From contig OX638292.1 in NCBI GenBank assembly GCA_951812285.1, forward strand, positions 1,283,008-1,347,007: DNA of 64,000 nt. The letters are read 5' to 3'. Each line of letters opens with the position of its first letter. Position 1 is the stretch's first letter. The notes under the pieces were generated by a model that saw nothing but the letters and a program-made list of their open reading frames with translations, was not told the DNA's origin and did not search any database. The stretch is from an uncultured Dehalococcoidia bacterium (GTDB taxonomy: Bacteria; Chloroflexota; Dehalococcoidia; Lucifugimonadales; UBA1127). The position numbers and the translations under genes were made by a program. Positions 55,657 to 64,000 of the stretch are shown piece after piece.

Positions 55657-56508
55657 ATGGCGAGGAAATCCGCACTCCCCCTGATAATTGCCGCCGCACT
55701 GCTCGTGTCAGCGCTCGGAGCAACATGGAGCGGCGGTCAATCCGGCCCGACCGGCACGGAGCAGATCGCCATTCCCTACGTCCCCATCGCTCTTCAGCCT
55801 GGATGGAACCTGATCTCCATCCCCTTCGACCCCTTCAACCCGGCGATCGACGCCATCGCCGTCCCCGGACATCCCGCGGACGTCGTCATGACATACGACA
55901 GCGCGAATAAAGTGTGGTTGGTCTCTCAGCGAGACAAGGAAACGGGCCTGTTCAGCGGCGACATCGAGGAGATGACCTCCAGCAGGGCCTACTTCGTACG
56001 GACAGACAGCTTTGTCCCTCTGTACGTTGGCCGACCGCCCATTCTGACGTGGAACACCCCGCCAGCGACGCCAGTAGCCCTCAACGTCACTGAAGGGTGG
56101 AACTTGGTCCCTGTCGTAGCCCTCAACTACCGCATACCCTACGCAGTAGCGGCTGACGACTACCTGCGGTCGCTCTCGGCGGGCGGACAGCCAACCTGGC
56201 TGCGGGCGATGGGCTACAACCCGCTGTCGCAACGGTGGGAGGCGATTTCCCCCGGCGACGTCGCCCTCGTGAGTGTGGGCAACCTGAACCCATGCACGGG
56301 CCTGCAACTCAACAAGGAGCGCGTCGAGTCGGGAACCGAGCGCTGCCAGGCGGGCGAGTACGCGGAGCGGTCACCCCAAGGCTCGATCACCGCCGGAGAC
56401 ATCTGGGGTGAGTTTGACGGTAAGGACCGGGTCGCCTTACGGGCGGCGCTGAGGATGGGCAAGGGTTACTGGGTCTACGCCTCCGCGGATGGCGTGATAC
56501 TCCCGTAA
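55657..56508 (+). CDS. Secreted protein with repeated GWNL modules
   Basis: This 283-residue protein has an N-terminal signal peptide (MARKSALPLIIAAALLVSALG) and no further membrane helix. Two segments begin with the same motif: LQPGWNLISIPFDPFNP and VTEGWNLVPVVAL, each followed by beta-rich sequence with a KVWLVSQRD/QRWEAISPGD unit. A third, partial copy ends in GKGYWVYASADGVILP. Similar GWNL modules occur in large Chloroflexota cell-surface proteins. A start at 55612 (GTG) is possible but would precede the signal peptide by 15 residues. Two cysteines late in the protein may form a disulfide. Function unknown. Confidence 0.7.
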   Translation: MARKSALPLIIAAALLVSALGATWSGGQSGPTGTEQIAIPYVPIALQPGWNLISIPFDPFNPAIDAIAVPGHPADVVMTYDSANKVWLVSQRDKETGLFSGDIEEMTSSRAYFVRTDSFVPLYVGRPPILTWNTPPATPVALNVTEGWNLVPVVALNYRIPYAVAADDYLRSLSAGGQPTWLRAMGYNPLSQRWEAISPGDVALVSVGNLNPCTGLQLNKERVESGTERCQAGEYAERSPQGSITAGDIWGEFDGKDRVALRAALRMGKGYWVYASADGVILP

Positions 56509-56561
56509 TGAAGAGGGGCGGCTCAATCGCCGCCCCTCAAACGTACGTTACCAGTCGCACC

Positions 56562-57779
56562 TTACCTGCTGAAGGTATAGGTGAACAAACTGAAGTCCGG
56601 CGAGTTGGTGCTCAACCGAAGCTCAGCGCGGCCCTGCATCGGACTCTGGATCACGTTGTACATGCGCGGTCCATCAATATTGAGGACCGTATTGCCCTCG
56701 CCGTCCTCCTTGACGTCCTTGCCGCGGTGTTCGACGGGCACGGGCTCGCCGTCCAGCGTCACGATTACCGGGAATGGGTCGCCGCCCGTCGGCCGCACGA
56801 CGACATTGACGCTGCGAGCACTGTAGTTGATGGCAATGTAGTCCTCGAAGTTATTGGAGGACCGGCCGTGGGTCACGCTCTCGCTGTCGATGCCCCAGAG
56901 GCCGTGCAGGTAGAACCTGCCGTCCTCGTAGTCACCCGGGTCGCTGAACTGGATGGGAGTGCTGTCCCTGACAGACACGTCGTTGCCCAGGTATTTCCGG
57001 GTGCCCCACGCGCTGCCTGCATAGATCTCGTGGGTCCGTGGCTCGCCCGAGGGAGGCGCATCGCCCTGCTCAGGCACCACACCGCCGACGGGAATGTGGG
57101 AGATGTCGTTGCCGGCCTCTTCCAGCAGCGCGCGGATCCAGAGCTCAGTCTCAAGGTAGGCGCCCTCGCCGATGTGGTGGAACCGCGCCTCTCCGTTCTG
57201 GTCCATGAGGAACTTGTGGGGCCAGTATCGGTTCTTGTAGGCCCTCCAGGTGTTGAAATCGTTGTCCATGGCCACCGGCCACGTTATCCGCTCCCGAACC
57301 ATTGCTTCTCGGACGTTCCCCTCGTCCTTTTCAAACTCGAACTCCGGTGCGTGGACGCCAACGATTGTGAGCCCGTTGGCGGCGTACTTCTCGTTCCAGT
57401 CGCGCAGGTACGGAAGCGTTCTCAGACAGTTAATTCAGGTGTATGTCCAGAAGTCCACCATGACAACCTCACCCTGCAGCTCCGTCATGGTGAGGGGTGG
57501 GCTGTTGAGCCACTTGGTGAGCCCGGTGAACTCCGGCGCCTGGTCCGCATCGCTCCCAGTGGCCGCCGTGATCTCGACGCCACGCTGCAGCGCATCTTCG
57601 AGCGCGCTGATCTTCGGCGCCTCCGGCTCGACAGGCGCCGCCGGTGCGACGGCCGCAGCCTCGCCGGGCTCCGCCGCCGTCGTCGCGTCGCTGTCGCCGC
57701 CGGAGCAGCCCGCAAGGCCAAGCGTCGCCACCGCCGCCGCAAGGGCGATGATGATTCCGGTCCGACGTTTCACAGACAC
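56562..57779 (-). CDS. Selenocysteine-containing DipZ-like redoxin lipoprotein (in-frame UGA at 57435-57437)
   Basis: This is a 405-residue predicted selenoprotein. A signal peptide with lipobox GLAGC (C25) and an Ala/Pro-rich linker lead into a thioredoxin fold. VDFWTYT is followed by UGA, then INCLRTLPYLRDWNEKY, so the active site reads U115-I-N-C118 where DipZ-type proteins have CINC. The frame stays open for the next 289 codons: HAPEFEFEKDE, WPVAMDNDFNTWRAYKNRYWPHKFLMDQNG, then a C-terminal DipZ-like beta domain. The selC gene in this window supports read-through. AGGAGG precedes two in-frame GTG starts (57779, 57773). A canonical SECIS is not obvious. A disabled pseudogene is the main alternative. 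Confidence 0.85.
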
Positions 57780-57824
57780 TCCTCCTTTCCCGAATATTGC
57801 TCAATGCTCAAGTGTCGTAATTCC

Positions 57825-57830
57825 AGTATA
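57825..57830 (-). promoter_or_regulatory. -10 element TATACT of the selenoprotein gene
   Basis: TATACTG lies about 46 bp upstream of the GTG. A -35 is poor (TTACTA near the right spacing). Confidence 0.35.
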
Positions 57831-57904
57831 CGCCGTATGTGACCGCAGTAGTAATGCGGGCCGACTAATGGTGCTTCGGCGCCGCTGCCCCGCAATTGCG
57901 CGCG

Positions 57905-59083
57905 CTAACGGGCGATGCGGATGAGGTCGTACATGTGCCGCGAGAGCCGGAGCGCTTGTCCAATGCGGTCAAACAGCCCTCCCTCACCCGGCACCGTGTG
58001 ATTGAAGGAAAGGAACTCCGTATAGCGCACATCGTCCCGGTCCCCGACCGCCTCCACCAGCCGCCGCGACTCTGCGACGGGCACGTGCCGGTCATACCGG
58101 TCGTGCATCACCAGCAGGCGCGCCTGCAGCCCCTCGAGATGGTTCGAAGGCGAGATGTCGGCCAGCCCATCCCGAAAGTCCAGCGGCAGCATGAGGTACA
58201 GCGCCTCCGCCTCCTCCGGCGTCACCCCGTCGATGAGGCGCGCAACCGTGCTCCCCTGCAACAAGAGCGCATTCAGCTCCGCATCGTTAACGGCCATCTC
58301 GTCAAGGTAATGTGCAGTGAGCACGGCCACATCCTCAGGGTCATCCACCGTCTCGATGAGCTCGTGTGAAAGGACCTGCAAAGTCAGCGAGTGCGGCTCC
58401 CATGGCGTGCGCTCGCCATCGTAGAGCACACTGCGGGACGCTGCCTCCAACATCAGAGATTCAAGGTCGTAGTACGGCCCGAATACGTTGACGAAATGCA
58501 CGTCGTCACTGATTCGCGCGTCCGCCGCAGCCACCAGAGCGAAGGAGCCGCCGACGCTGAACCCGCCAATGCCCGTGCGCTCAGCGTCCACGTAGTCCTG
58601 CGCTGTCAGGAACTCGAACGCCCGCACCAGCTTCTCCGGGTCGTCCAGTTGCATGTCAGCATCGAGGCCCAGGTCCGGCGACCAGTGCAGCATCGTCACA
58701 AACCCAGCCCGCGCCAGCGCCTTGCCGAGGTTGACGGTGGTAGCATCGCTCAGCCCCGTAGGGCTCGCGCCGATTGACAACAACACAGCAGACCGAGGCT
58801 TTCCATCCGGTAGACGGTACACGTCCGCAACCTCGCTCCCCTCCTCTGAGCCATAGACAGCCTCGTAGCGCACGGGCTCGCGGGTAACCCACGATTGCGG
58901 CTGCACGGGCAGGTCTAGCGTCTGCGCAACGAAGAGTGCCGTATGAAACGCAGCCCGCACCTGCGGCACGACCATAACGACAATGGCTAGCACTATGAGA
59001 GGGAGGGCCAGGTACTTGAGCAGGAAGTAAAGGACACCGTAGCAGGCTCGCTGCAATCGGCGTACCAACCTTCTTCTTCGCAA
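57905..59083 (-). CDS. Alpha/beta-hydrolase fold protein with N-terminal membrane helix
   Basis: This protein of about 392 residues has a basic start, one strong membrane helix (FLLKYLALPLIVLAIVVMVVPQV), and an extracytoplasmic or cytoplasmic alpha/beta-hydrolase domain. The nucleophile elbow is GGFSVGGS (Ser). An Asp in VMHDRYDRHVPV and the His in FNHTVPGEG complete a plausible triad. It resembles dienelactone hydrolase or BAAT-like enzymes. The likely start is TTG at 59083 with GGGAG in front; longer frames overlap the nth gene. Substrate unknown. It follows nth by 52 bp. Confidence 0.75.
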   Translation of the reverse strand: MRRRRLVRRLQRACYGVLYFLLKYLALPLIVLAIVVMVVPQVRAAFHTALFVAQTLDLPVQPQSWVTREPVRYEAVYGSEEGSEVADVYRLPDGKPRSAVLLSIGASPTGLSDATTVNLGKALARAGFVTMLHWSPDLGLDADMQLDDPEKLVRAFEFLTAQDYVDAERTGIGGFSVGGSFALVAAADARISDDVHFVNVFGPYYDLESLMLEAASRSVLYDGERTPWEPHSLTLQVLSHELIETVDDPEDVAVLTAHYLDEMAVNDAELNALLLQGSTVARLIDGVTPEEAEALYLMLPLDFRDGLADISPSNHLEGLQARLLVMHDRYDRHVPVAESRRLVEAVGDRDDVRYTEFLSFNHTVPGEGGLFDRIGQALRLSRHMYDLIRIAR

Positions 59084-59135
59084 ATCTGGCTCCCGTAAGG
59101 ACTGTATCCGAGCTGACGGACTGCCTCGCCTCCGT

Positions 59136-59825
59136 CTACACCCCGCGCGACGGGCAGCCGTCGCGCAGGACGCAGTCGGCGCAGAGCGGCCGCAGCGCTT
59201 TGCACACCTGCCGTCCGTGCGAGATAAGCGCGACGTGGAAGGCATATACCTCGTCCGGCGCCACCATCGCCTCGAGCATGTCGTGCGCCTTCTCGGCGGT
59301 CACCTTCGGCCCGATGAGCCCCAGCCGCTTCGAGACCCGGTGCACATGCGTGTCAACCGCCATTGCAGGCATCCCCAGCGCGAAGCACAGCACGATCGCC
59401 GTAGTCTTGGGTCCCACGCCCGGCAGCGACCTCAGCCACGCCTTGGCTTCCTCGAGCGGCATCTCTGCGAGGAAGGAAAGGTCGTAGCCGCCGGTCAGTT
59501 CACGCACCTGTTTCAACGTCTCCTGGATGCGCGGCACCTTCTGCTTGGCAAGCCCCGCCGACATCACGTACGGCGTGATCTCCGCAGGGTCGGCGTCGGC
59601 GATGGCATCCCACAATGGGTACGCCGCCCTTAACCGGTGCCCGGCACGCTCCGAATTCACGTCAGACGTGTGTTGCGAGAGGATCGTAAAGACCAGCTCC
59701 GTCACCGGATCGTAGCGCGGCGACCACTCCGCCCGCCCCTGCTGTGCCTCCAGCAGCGCCAACACCTCGGCGGCCCGCTTCCTTGGCGAGCGCGGTCGGC
59801 GTGGACGGCGTTCTTTGACGGGCAT
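59136..59825 (-). CDS. nth: Endonuclease III
   Basis: This 229-residue bifunctional base-excision glycosylase/AP-lyase removes oxidised pyrimidines. Helix-hairpin-helix LPGVGPKTTAIVL carries the catalytic Lys, the Asp is in VDTHVHRVSKRLGL, and the 4Fe-4S ligands C-x6-C-x2-C-x5-C (CKALRPLCADCVLRDGC) are complete. A basic N-terminal tail of about 20 residues is slightly longer than in E. coli. Confidence 0.96.
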   Translation of the reverse strand: MPVKERRPRRPRSPRKRAAEVLALLEAQQGRAEWSPRYDPVTELVFTILSQHTSDVNSERAGHRLRAAYPLWDAIADADPAEITPYVMSAGLAKQKVPRIQETLKQVRELTGGYDLSFLAEMPLEEAKAWLRSLPGVGPKTTAIVLCFALGMPAMAVDTHVHRVSKRLGLIGPKVTAEKAHDMLEAMVAPDEVYAFHVALISHGRQVCKALRPLCADCVLRDGCPSRGV

Positions 59826-59921
59826 TTGCTACCTCAGACCCTGACATGGGGATGCTGCGCGAAACGCAATCGGCGTGGCAGCATCATGGTACACAAAACG
59901 CTTTGGCGAAAGGAGCAGGAT

Positions 59922-60320
59922 ATGGCGCGAATACTCGGTGACTTGACGATTCGGTTGAACAAGAACGGAACGACTTGGAGTCTGGCGGAACCCTTGGAGT
60001 ACCACGTCGGCGCCGAAGACAGCGACGAGGTCGTCGAGGTGCCGGCGGGCTTCGAGACGGACCTCGCCAGTGTGCCCTGGTTCGGCCGCTGGCTCGTGTC
60101 TAGCTGGAAGGGCACGGCCCGCGCAGCCGTCGTACACGACTTCCTCTACTCCGTCGTGGGACGGCGCCTGCATGGTTTCACGCGGTCACAGGCCGATGCA
60201 ATCTTCGGCGAAGCGCTGAGAGTGACAGGCTCCAGGCTGTGGCCCGTTATCTGGGCGGCCGTCCGCCTCTTCGGGCTCGCCGCGTGGCGCGGCCGCGAGC
60301 GAGAAGCTGTCGAGCGTTAG
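59922..60320 (+). CDS. DUF1353-domain protein
   Basis: This 132-residue protein matches DUF1353 in FETDLASVPWFGRWL, ARAAVVHDFLYSVVGRR and the RSQADAIFGEALRVTG block. The conserved His and Asp residues suggest a hydrolytic or nucleotide-binding site, but no function is established. DUF1353 is frequent in phage, yet no other phage genes are here. ATG at 59922 has AGGAG 7-8 nt upstream; the longer frame from 59637 runs antisense to nth. Confidence 0.82.
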   Translation: MARILGDLTIRLNKNGTTWSLAEPLEYHVGAEDSDEVVEVPAGFETDLASVPWFGRWLVSSWKGTARAAVVHDFLYSVVGRRLHGFTRSQADAIFGEALRVTGSRLWPVIWAAVRLFGLAAWRGREREAVER

Positions 60321-60453
60321 CTGTCGCGGTTGCCGGGGTCTCCAACGGCGAATATACTGCCCCTGCGCCAACGTCTCAATCTCTTAGCAGGCTATGGGCG
60401 CAAGGGGCAGGACTGCCCCGGCGCGCCGAACACCCACTACGGGAGAAAACACC

Positions 60454-60801
60454 ATGGCGACCATCTTCCACATCACCACTCATGAGCTCTGGCGGCGTTC
60501 TATCCCCCGCGGCCAGTACACCCACGAGAGCCTCCGGGCTGAGGGTTTCATCCACTGTTCAAACAAGGAGCAGTTGCTGTCTGTTGCCAACACTAGGTTC
60601 ACTGGTCAAGACGACCTGGTGCTTCTGAGCATCGATACCAGCGACGTCATGTCCGTCATCCAATACGACAGCGCGCCCGGCTTCGACGAACCCTTCCCGC
60701 ACATCTACGGTCCGCTCAACCACGACGCCGTCAAGGCCGTAATCGATTTCCCCCCGTCCGCCGACGGCTCGTTTACGTTGCCGCCGGACTTGGAGGAATG
60801 A
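60454..60801 (+). CDS. DUF952-domain protein
   Basis: This 115-residue protein fits DUF952, with MATIFHITTHELWRRS, EGFIHCSNKEQLLSVANTRF, LVLLSID and FPHIYGPLNHDAVKAVIDFPP. The conserved His, Cys and Tyr positions lie in a small alpha/beta fold of unknown activity. GGGAG precedes the ATG. It is unlinked to its neighbours by function. Confidence 0.88.
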   Translation: MATIFHITTHELWRRSIPRGQYTHESLRAEGFIHCSNKEQLLSVANTRFTGQDDLVLLSIDTSDVMSVIQYDSAPGFDEPFPHIYGPLNHDAVKAVIDFPPSADGSFTLPPDLEE

Positions 60802-60857
60802 CATAACTGTGTCTAGCGTATGCACCTCCGCGCCTACCCAGCGCAGGGGGGCATTGC

Positions 60858-60863
60858 TATAAT
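60858..60863 (+). promoter_or_regulatory. Extended -10 promoter TGCTATAAT of tldD
   Basis: A consensus TATAAT with the TG(n) extension lies 28 bp before the tldD ATG. The predicted leader is about 20 nt and contains the ribosome site AGGGGAG. Confidence 0.6.
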
Positions 60864-60890
60864 GGCGCGCATTATACGAAGGGGAGTGCC

Positions 60891-62249
60891 ATGCGAGACC
60901 TCATTGAGAGCGCCTTGAAGGGACTCAACGCTGACTACGTGGAGATTCGCATAGAGGAGCGGGAGTCCACCAACATCGCCTTCCGCGGCCGGGAACTGGA
61001 CGAGATCGGCCACAGCACGGGCAAGGGCGGCAACGTCCGTGCCTGCGTCAAGGGAGGGTGGGGTTTCGCATCCTTCAATAGCATCGACGACCTGCGGGCC
61101 AAGGCGGTGCAGGCCGTCGAGCAAGCTCGCATGGTGGGCAACGAGAAGACCGAGCTGGCGGACGCGCCCCCAGTCGTTGCTATCGTCCCCCCACACATCG
61201 TCCACGACCCTGCGCAGGTCTCCCTCGCCGACAAGCACCGCATCCTCGAGGAATATCTCGACCTGCTGTGGGGCGGGCCGGAGATCCAGACCTCGTCCCT
61301 TCGGTATGCCGACGGCCACCGCACCATGTACTACGGCAACACCCAGGGCACCTACACCGAGCAGGCCCGCATCGACGTGAACTTTTGGGCCAGCGCCGTC
61401 GCGCGGGCAGGCGGAGAGGTGCAGCAGGCCAGCATCAGCATGGGCAGTCTTGGCGACTTCGGTCTGGTGCACCGTATGCACGAGACTGTCGCAGAGCTCC
61501 CGCAAAAGGCCGTCGACTTCCTCAAGGCCCCGCAGGTCAAGGGCGGCGAGTACACCGTCATCCTCGACCCCATACTTGCCGGCGTTTTCGTCCATGAAGC
61601 CTTCGGCCACCTCTCCGAGGCCGACCACGTCTACGAGAACCCCAAGCTGCGCGAGGTGATGGTGCTCGGCCGGCGCTTCGGCGGGGACTACCTGAACATC
61701 GTCGATGGCGCCAAGATTCCGTCCCTCCGCGGCAGCTTCCAGTACGACGAGGAGGGCGTGGAGTCCAACCGCACGGACCTCATCCGCGAGGGTGTGCTTG
61801 TAGGACGCCTCCATTCGCGGGAGACGGCAGCCAAGATGGGCGAGACCCCGTCGGGCAACGCCCGGGCCATCGGCCACCAGTTCCCGCCCATCGTCCGCAT
61901 GACCAACACTGTCATCGAGCCGGGCGAGGCCACGCTTGAGGACCTGCTTGAGGGCGTCAAGGAGGGCGTGTACTGCAGCAACTGGTACGGTGGCATGACC
62001 AGCATGGAGCAGTTCACTTTCTCTGCCGGTGAGTCATACATGATCCGCGATGGACGCATTGAGGAGGCCGTTCGGCCTGTCATGCTCTCCGGCAACGTCT
62101 TCACCACGCTGGAGAACCTGGACGGCGTCGCCAATGACCTGGAGATGAATGAGGGCGGCGGCTGCGGCAAGGGCGGTCAGTCGCCGTTGCCCGTGTCCAA
62201 CGGCAGCCCCCACATCCGGCTGCGCAACTGCCTCGTGGGAGGGAGATAG
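60891..62249 (+). CDS. tldD: TldD metalloprotease subunit
   Basis: TldD is the zinc-peptidase partner of TldE, which together degrade unfolded peptides and process peptides such as microcin B17. This 452-residue copy has the HEAFGHLSEAD motif (HExxxH type) and the conserved GESYMIRDGRIEEAVRPVMLSGN region. The last segment CGKGGQSPLPVSNGSPHIRLRNCLVGG is the usual TldD end. One base separates it from tldE, so the heterodimer is made from one mRNA. Targets here are unknown; a RiPP cluster is not visible. Confidence 0.96.
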   Translation: MRDLIESALKGLNADYVEIRIEERESTNIAFRGRELDEIGHSTGKGGNVRACVKGGWGFASFNSIDDLRAKAVQAVEQARMVGNEKTELADAPPVVAIVPPHIVHDPAQVSLADKHRILEEYLDLLWGGPEIQTSSLRYADGHRTMYYGNTQGTYTEQARIDVNFWASAVARAGGEVQQASISMGSLGDFGLVHRMHETVAELPQKAVDFLKAPQVKGGEYTVILDPILAGVFVHEAFGHLSEADHVYENPKLREVMVLGRRFGGDYLNIVDGAKIPSLRGSFQYDEEGVESNRTDLIREGVLVGRLHSRETAAKMGETPSGNARAIGHQFPPIVRMTNTVIEPGEATLEDLLEGVKEGVYCSNWYGGMTSMEQFTFSAGESYMIRDGRIEEAVRPVMLSGNVFTTLENLDGVANDLEMNEGGGCGKGGQSPLPVSNGSPHIRLRNCLVGGR

Positions 62250-62250
62250 G

Positions 62251-63561
62251 ATGCGGGAAGAAGAGGTACTGGCCCTCGCACAGCAGCATGCGGACCAGGC
62301 GGAGGTGTTCTCCGTCAGCAGCCGCAGCATCCCCGTGTCCTACGAGGCCAATCGCCTGAAGAGCGTCGACACGCGCGACTCGAGCGGCATGGCGCTGCGG
62401 ATTATCAAGGACGGCCGCATCGGCTTCTCGTCGACAACGGACATGGAAGACACGGAGGGGCTGGTCGGCCGCGCCGTGGAGATGCTTCCCTTCGGCGCCC
62501 GCGCCCATATGGATTTCCCCGAATCGAGCGAATACACCCACGTGCCCACCTACGACGAGGGCACAGCAGCCCTGGAGTCCGCGTCCCTCGTCGAGGTAGG
62601 CGGCGCGCTCATCGAGAAGTTGCATGCCGACTTCCCGGACGTTGTCTGGGAGGGCCGCGTTTCCCAGGGTGTCTCGACCACAAGGTTGCTGAACAGCAGG
62701 GGCCTCGTAGCGGAGGAGACCTCCAGCAGCGTGGGCCTCGGCGTCGAGGGCACTCTGGTGCGGGACACGGACATGCTCTTCGTATTCGGGCGCGCCAGCT
62801 CATGCAAGCCCGACCTGGAAACGAACGAAGTCATCGCCGCGCTGACGCGCAAACTGCAGTGGGCCGAGCGTGTCGCGTCCGCACCGACCGGACAGGTTCC
62901 TGTTATCTTCACCCCACAGGCCGTCGCCGGATTGCTGCTCGGCCCGTTGCTCGCGGGCTTCAATGGCCGCAATATCGTGCAGCAGTCGTCGCCGCTCATA
63001 GAGAAGCTCGGCAGCCGCATCCTCGATCCGCGAATCACCGTCTGGGACGACCCCACCAACCCCTTTGTCCCCGGTAGCCGCACTTTTGATGACGAAGGTG
63101 TCCCTGCCACGCGCTTCCCACTGGTGCAAGAGGGCGTCATCGCCAACTTCCTGTATGACCTGCAGACGGCCGGGCAAGCGGGGGCCACAACGACAGGCAG
63201 CGCGCATCGTGGCCTCGCAAGCCAGCCGGGCCCCGGCGCCAGCGTCATCATCATCGACCCCGGAGACACCACCTTCGCCGAAATGATTGCAGGCCATGAG
63301 AAGGCGTTGGTGGTAGAATCCTTCCTGGGCGCCGGTCAGGGCAACATCCTCGGCGGCGACTTCTCCGCCAATGTCCTTCTGGGCTACGCAGTGGAGAAAG
63401 GTGAAGTGACCGGCAGGGTCAAGGACACCATGGTCGCTGGCAACGTCTACGCTATTCTGGAGGCGCTGGGCGCTTTGGGCTCGGAGCCGGAGTGGGTCGG
63501 CGGGTCGCTGCAGATCCCCGCCCTCTGCTGCAACGGCGTCTCCGTATCCTCCAAGGGATAG
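62251..63561 (+). CDS. tldE: TldE/PmbA subunit
   Basis: This 436-residue partner lacks the HExxxH motif, as expected for TldE/PmbA, and supplies the second half of the peptidase barrel. Recognisable blocks are NRLKSVDTRDSSGMALRI, VIFTPQAVAGLLLGPLLAGFNGRNI and GNILGGDFSANVLLGYAVEKGEVTGRVKDTMVAGN. The ATG follows GGGAGGGAGATAGG. Spacing to the HEAT-repeat gene is 9 bp, suggesting it is the next gene in the operon. Confidence 0.96.
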   Translation: MREEEVLALAQQHADQAEVFSVSSRSIPVSYEANRLKSVDTRDSSGMALRIIKDGRIGFSSTTDMEDTEGLVGRAVEMLPFGARAHMDFPESSEYTHVPTYDEGTAALESASLVEVGGALIEKLHADFPDVVWEGRVSQGVSTTRLLNSRGLVAEETSSSVGLGVEGTLVRDTDMLFVFGRASSCKPDLETNEVIAALTRKLQWAERVASAPTGQVPVIFTPQAVAGLLLGPLLAGFNGRNIVQQSSPLIEKLGSRILDPRITVWDDPTNPFVPGSRTFDDEGVPATRFPLVQEGVIANFLYDLQTAGQAGATTTGSAHRGLASQPGPGASVIIIDPGDTTFAEMIAGHEKALVVESFLGAGQGNILGGDFSANVLLGYAVEKGEVTGRVKDTMVAGNVYAILEALGALGSEPEWVGGSLQIPALCCNGVSVSSKG

Positions 63562-63570
63562 GAGAGAGGC

Positions 63571-64000
63571 GTGACGCTGAAGGCCTTTCTGGAAGAGTTG
63601 GTGCAGGACGGCGGACCCATCAGGTACGCCGAACTGGTGGAGTTGTCCGGCCTCGCGCCCGACGAGATGGAGTTGGTCCGGGACGCGTGGCCGCGCATCG
63701 CCCAGGACCGCCGCCTCCTGCTCGTCTCCCGACTCGTCGAGACCAGCGAGGACAACGTCGATCTCGACTTTAGCCAGATATTCAAGCTTGCCCTTAAGGA
63801 CGATGGTGAACAGGTTCGCGTCAAGGCAGTCTCCGGCCTCTGGGAGTGCGAGGAGCGGCCCCTGATGACCACCCTCCTCCGCCTCATCCAGTACGACCCG
63901 TCGACGGAGGTCCGTACCGCTGCGGCTCAGGCCATGGGCAAGTACGCTGAACTGGCAGAGGATGGCAAGCTCCTCCCCAACGACCGTGTCCGCATCCAGT
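63571..64000 (+). CDS. HEAT-repeat protein (3' end beyond window)
   Basis: Translation from GTG (GGAGAGAGG 1-2 nt upstream) gives at least 143 residues. An N-terminal helical segment (LKAFLEELVQDGGPIRYAELVELSGL) leads into HEAT-like helical pairs: VRVKAVSGLWECEERPLMTTLLRLIQYD and VRTAAAQAMGKYAELAEDG. HEAT repeats form protein-protein interaction solenoids. It follows tldE by 9 bp, which might tie it to the protease, but this is only contextual. Confidence 0.75.
   Translation, partial: MTLKAFLEELVQDGGPIRYAELVELSGLAPDEMELVRDAWPRIAQDRRLLLVSRLVETSEDNVDLDFSQIFKLALKDDGEQVRVKAVSGLWECEERPLMTTLLRLIQYDPSTEVRTAAAQAMGKYAELAEDGKLLPNDRVRIQ

Noticed and set aside
57380..57437. SECIS element just after the UGA
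   Set aside because: Only a weak structure (GTC/GAC and CGC/GCG stems around a 10-nt loop 20-29 nt after the UGA) is visible, without the expected G at the loop start, so I do not annotate it.
56562..57779. Reading the UGA-split redoxin as a frameshifted pseudogene
   Set aside because: There is no frameshift, both halves are in the same frame, UGA replaces the catalytic Cys codon, and selC is present. I keep pseudogene only as a minor alternative.
55229..60320. Prophage remnant (coiled-coil/TM protein plus DUF1353)
   Set aside because: The two genes are 4.5 kb apart with chromosomal genes between; no capsid, tail, integrase or lysis genes are present.

Overview
The window is GC-rich (I estimate a little over 60%), densely coded DNA with short intergenic gaps and many stop/start overlaps. 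It looks like a chromosomal contig of a free-living Chloroflexota bacterium, possibly a Dehalococcoidia/SAR202-type lineage. This is an inference. The best marker is the adjacent DUF2298 ('Chlor_Arch_YYY') and Agl23 membrane-protein pair, known mainly from Chloroflexota and Archaea. The general gene mix fits as well: MFS carriers, a Rieske oxygenase, VOC and SDR enzymes, aldo/keto reductases and CbbQ/vWA proteins. I saw no rRNA, transposase, prophage or CRISPR array.

Layout. 1-2153 (-): the E and F subunits of an NADH- or hydrogenase-type flavin/iron-sulfur module, cut by the left edge. 2288-6090: a 2-hydroxyacid dehydrogenase facing two tandem MFS carriers. 6384-15651 (-): an oxidoreductase, a flippase-like protein, Agl23, DUF2298, FtsY and a ferritin-VIT1 iron protein, read as a surface-glycan and membrane block. 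15907-22973: a phosphodiesterase-fold enzyme, cupin/SDR/FMN enzymes, a drug-type ABC exporter, a PaREP1/HEPN-like protein, a Rieske oxygenase and a VOC protein. 23035-29351 (-): a MacB-like ABC transporter, tRNA-Glu, argC and cinA. 29436-38355 (-): a GldA/F/G-type ABC module with DUF4340, a lipoprotein, a cysteine desulfurase, an M50-CBS protease, and speB/speD for polyamines. 38553-43880: tRNA-His, katG, a seven-bladed RCC1-like lipoprotein and two aldo/keto reductases around an unknown membrane protein. 44784-46837: an unknown protein, the selenocysteine tRNA selC, trxA and a polyprenol-kinase-like protein. 46951-52360 (+): a tight coaE-cbbQ-NUDIX-vWA operon. 52909-64000: an MFS carrier, an AlkA-type glycosylase, surface proteins, a selenocysteine-containing redoxin lipoprotein, a hydrolase, endonuclease III, DUF1353, DUF952, the tldD/tldE pair and a truncated HEAT-repeat protein.

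The most notable result is a matched pair. A selC gene for tRNA-Sec (anticodon UCA) lies at 45576-45668. A DipZ-like lipoprotein at 56562-57779 carries one in-frame UGA exactly where the first cysteine of the CxxC redox site should be, giving UINC. Together they argue that this organism makes selenoproteins and that a conventional ORF caller would split this gene in two. Other points of interest are the CoA-themed enzymes inside a MoxR/vWA operon, the putative glycan-assembly block behind ftsY, a beta-propeller lipoprotein with a cysteine pair in every blade, and a recurrent CCTATACTC promoter element that in two places sits close enough to an ATG to suggest leaderless transcripts.
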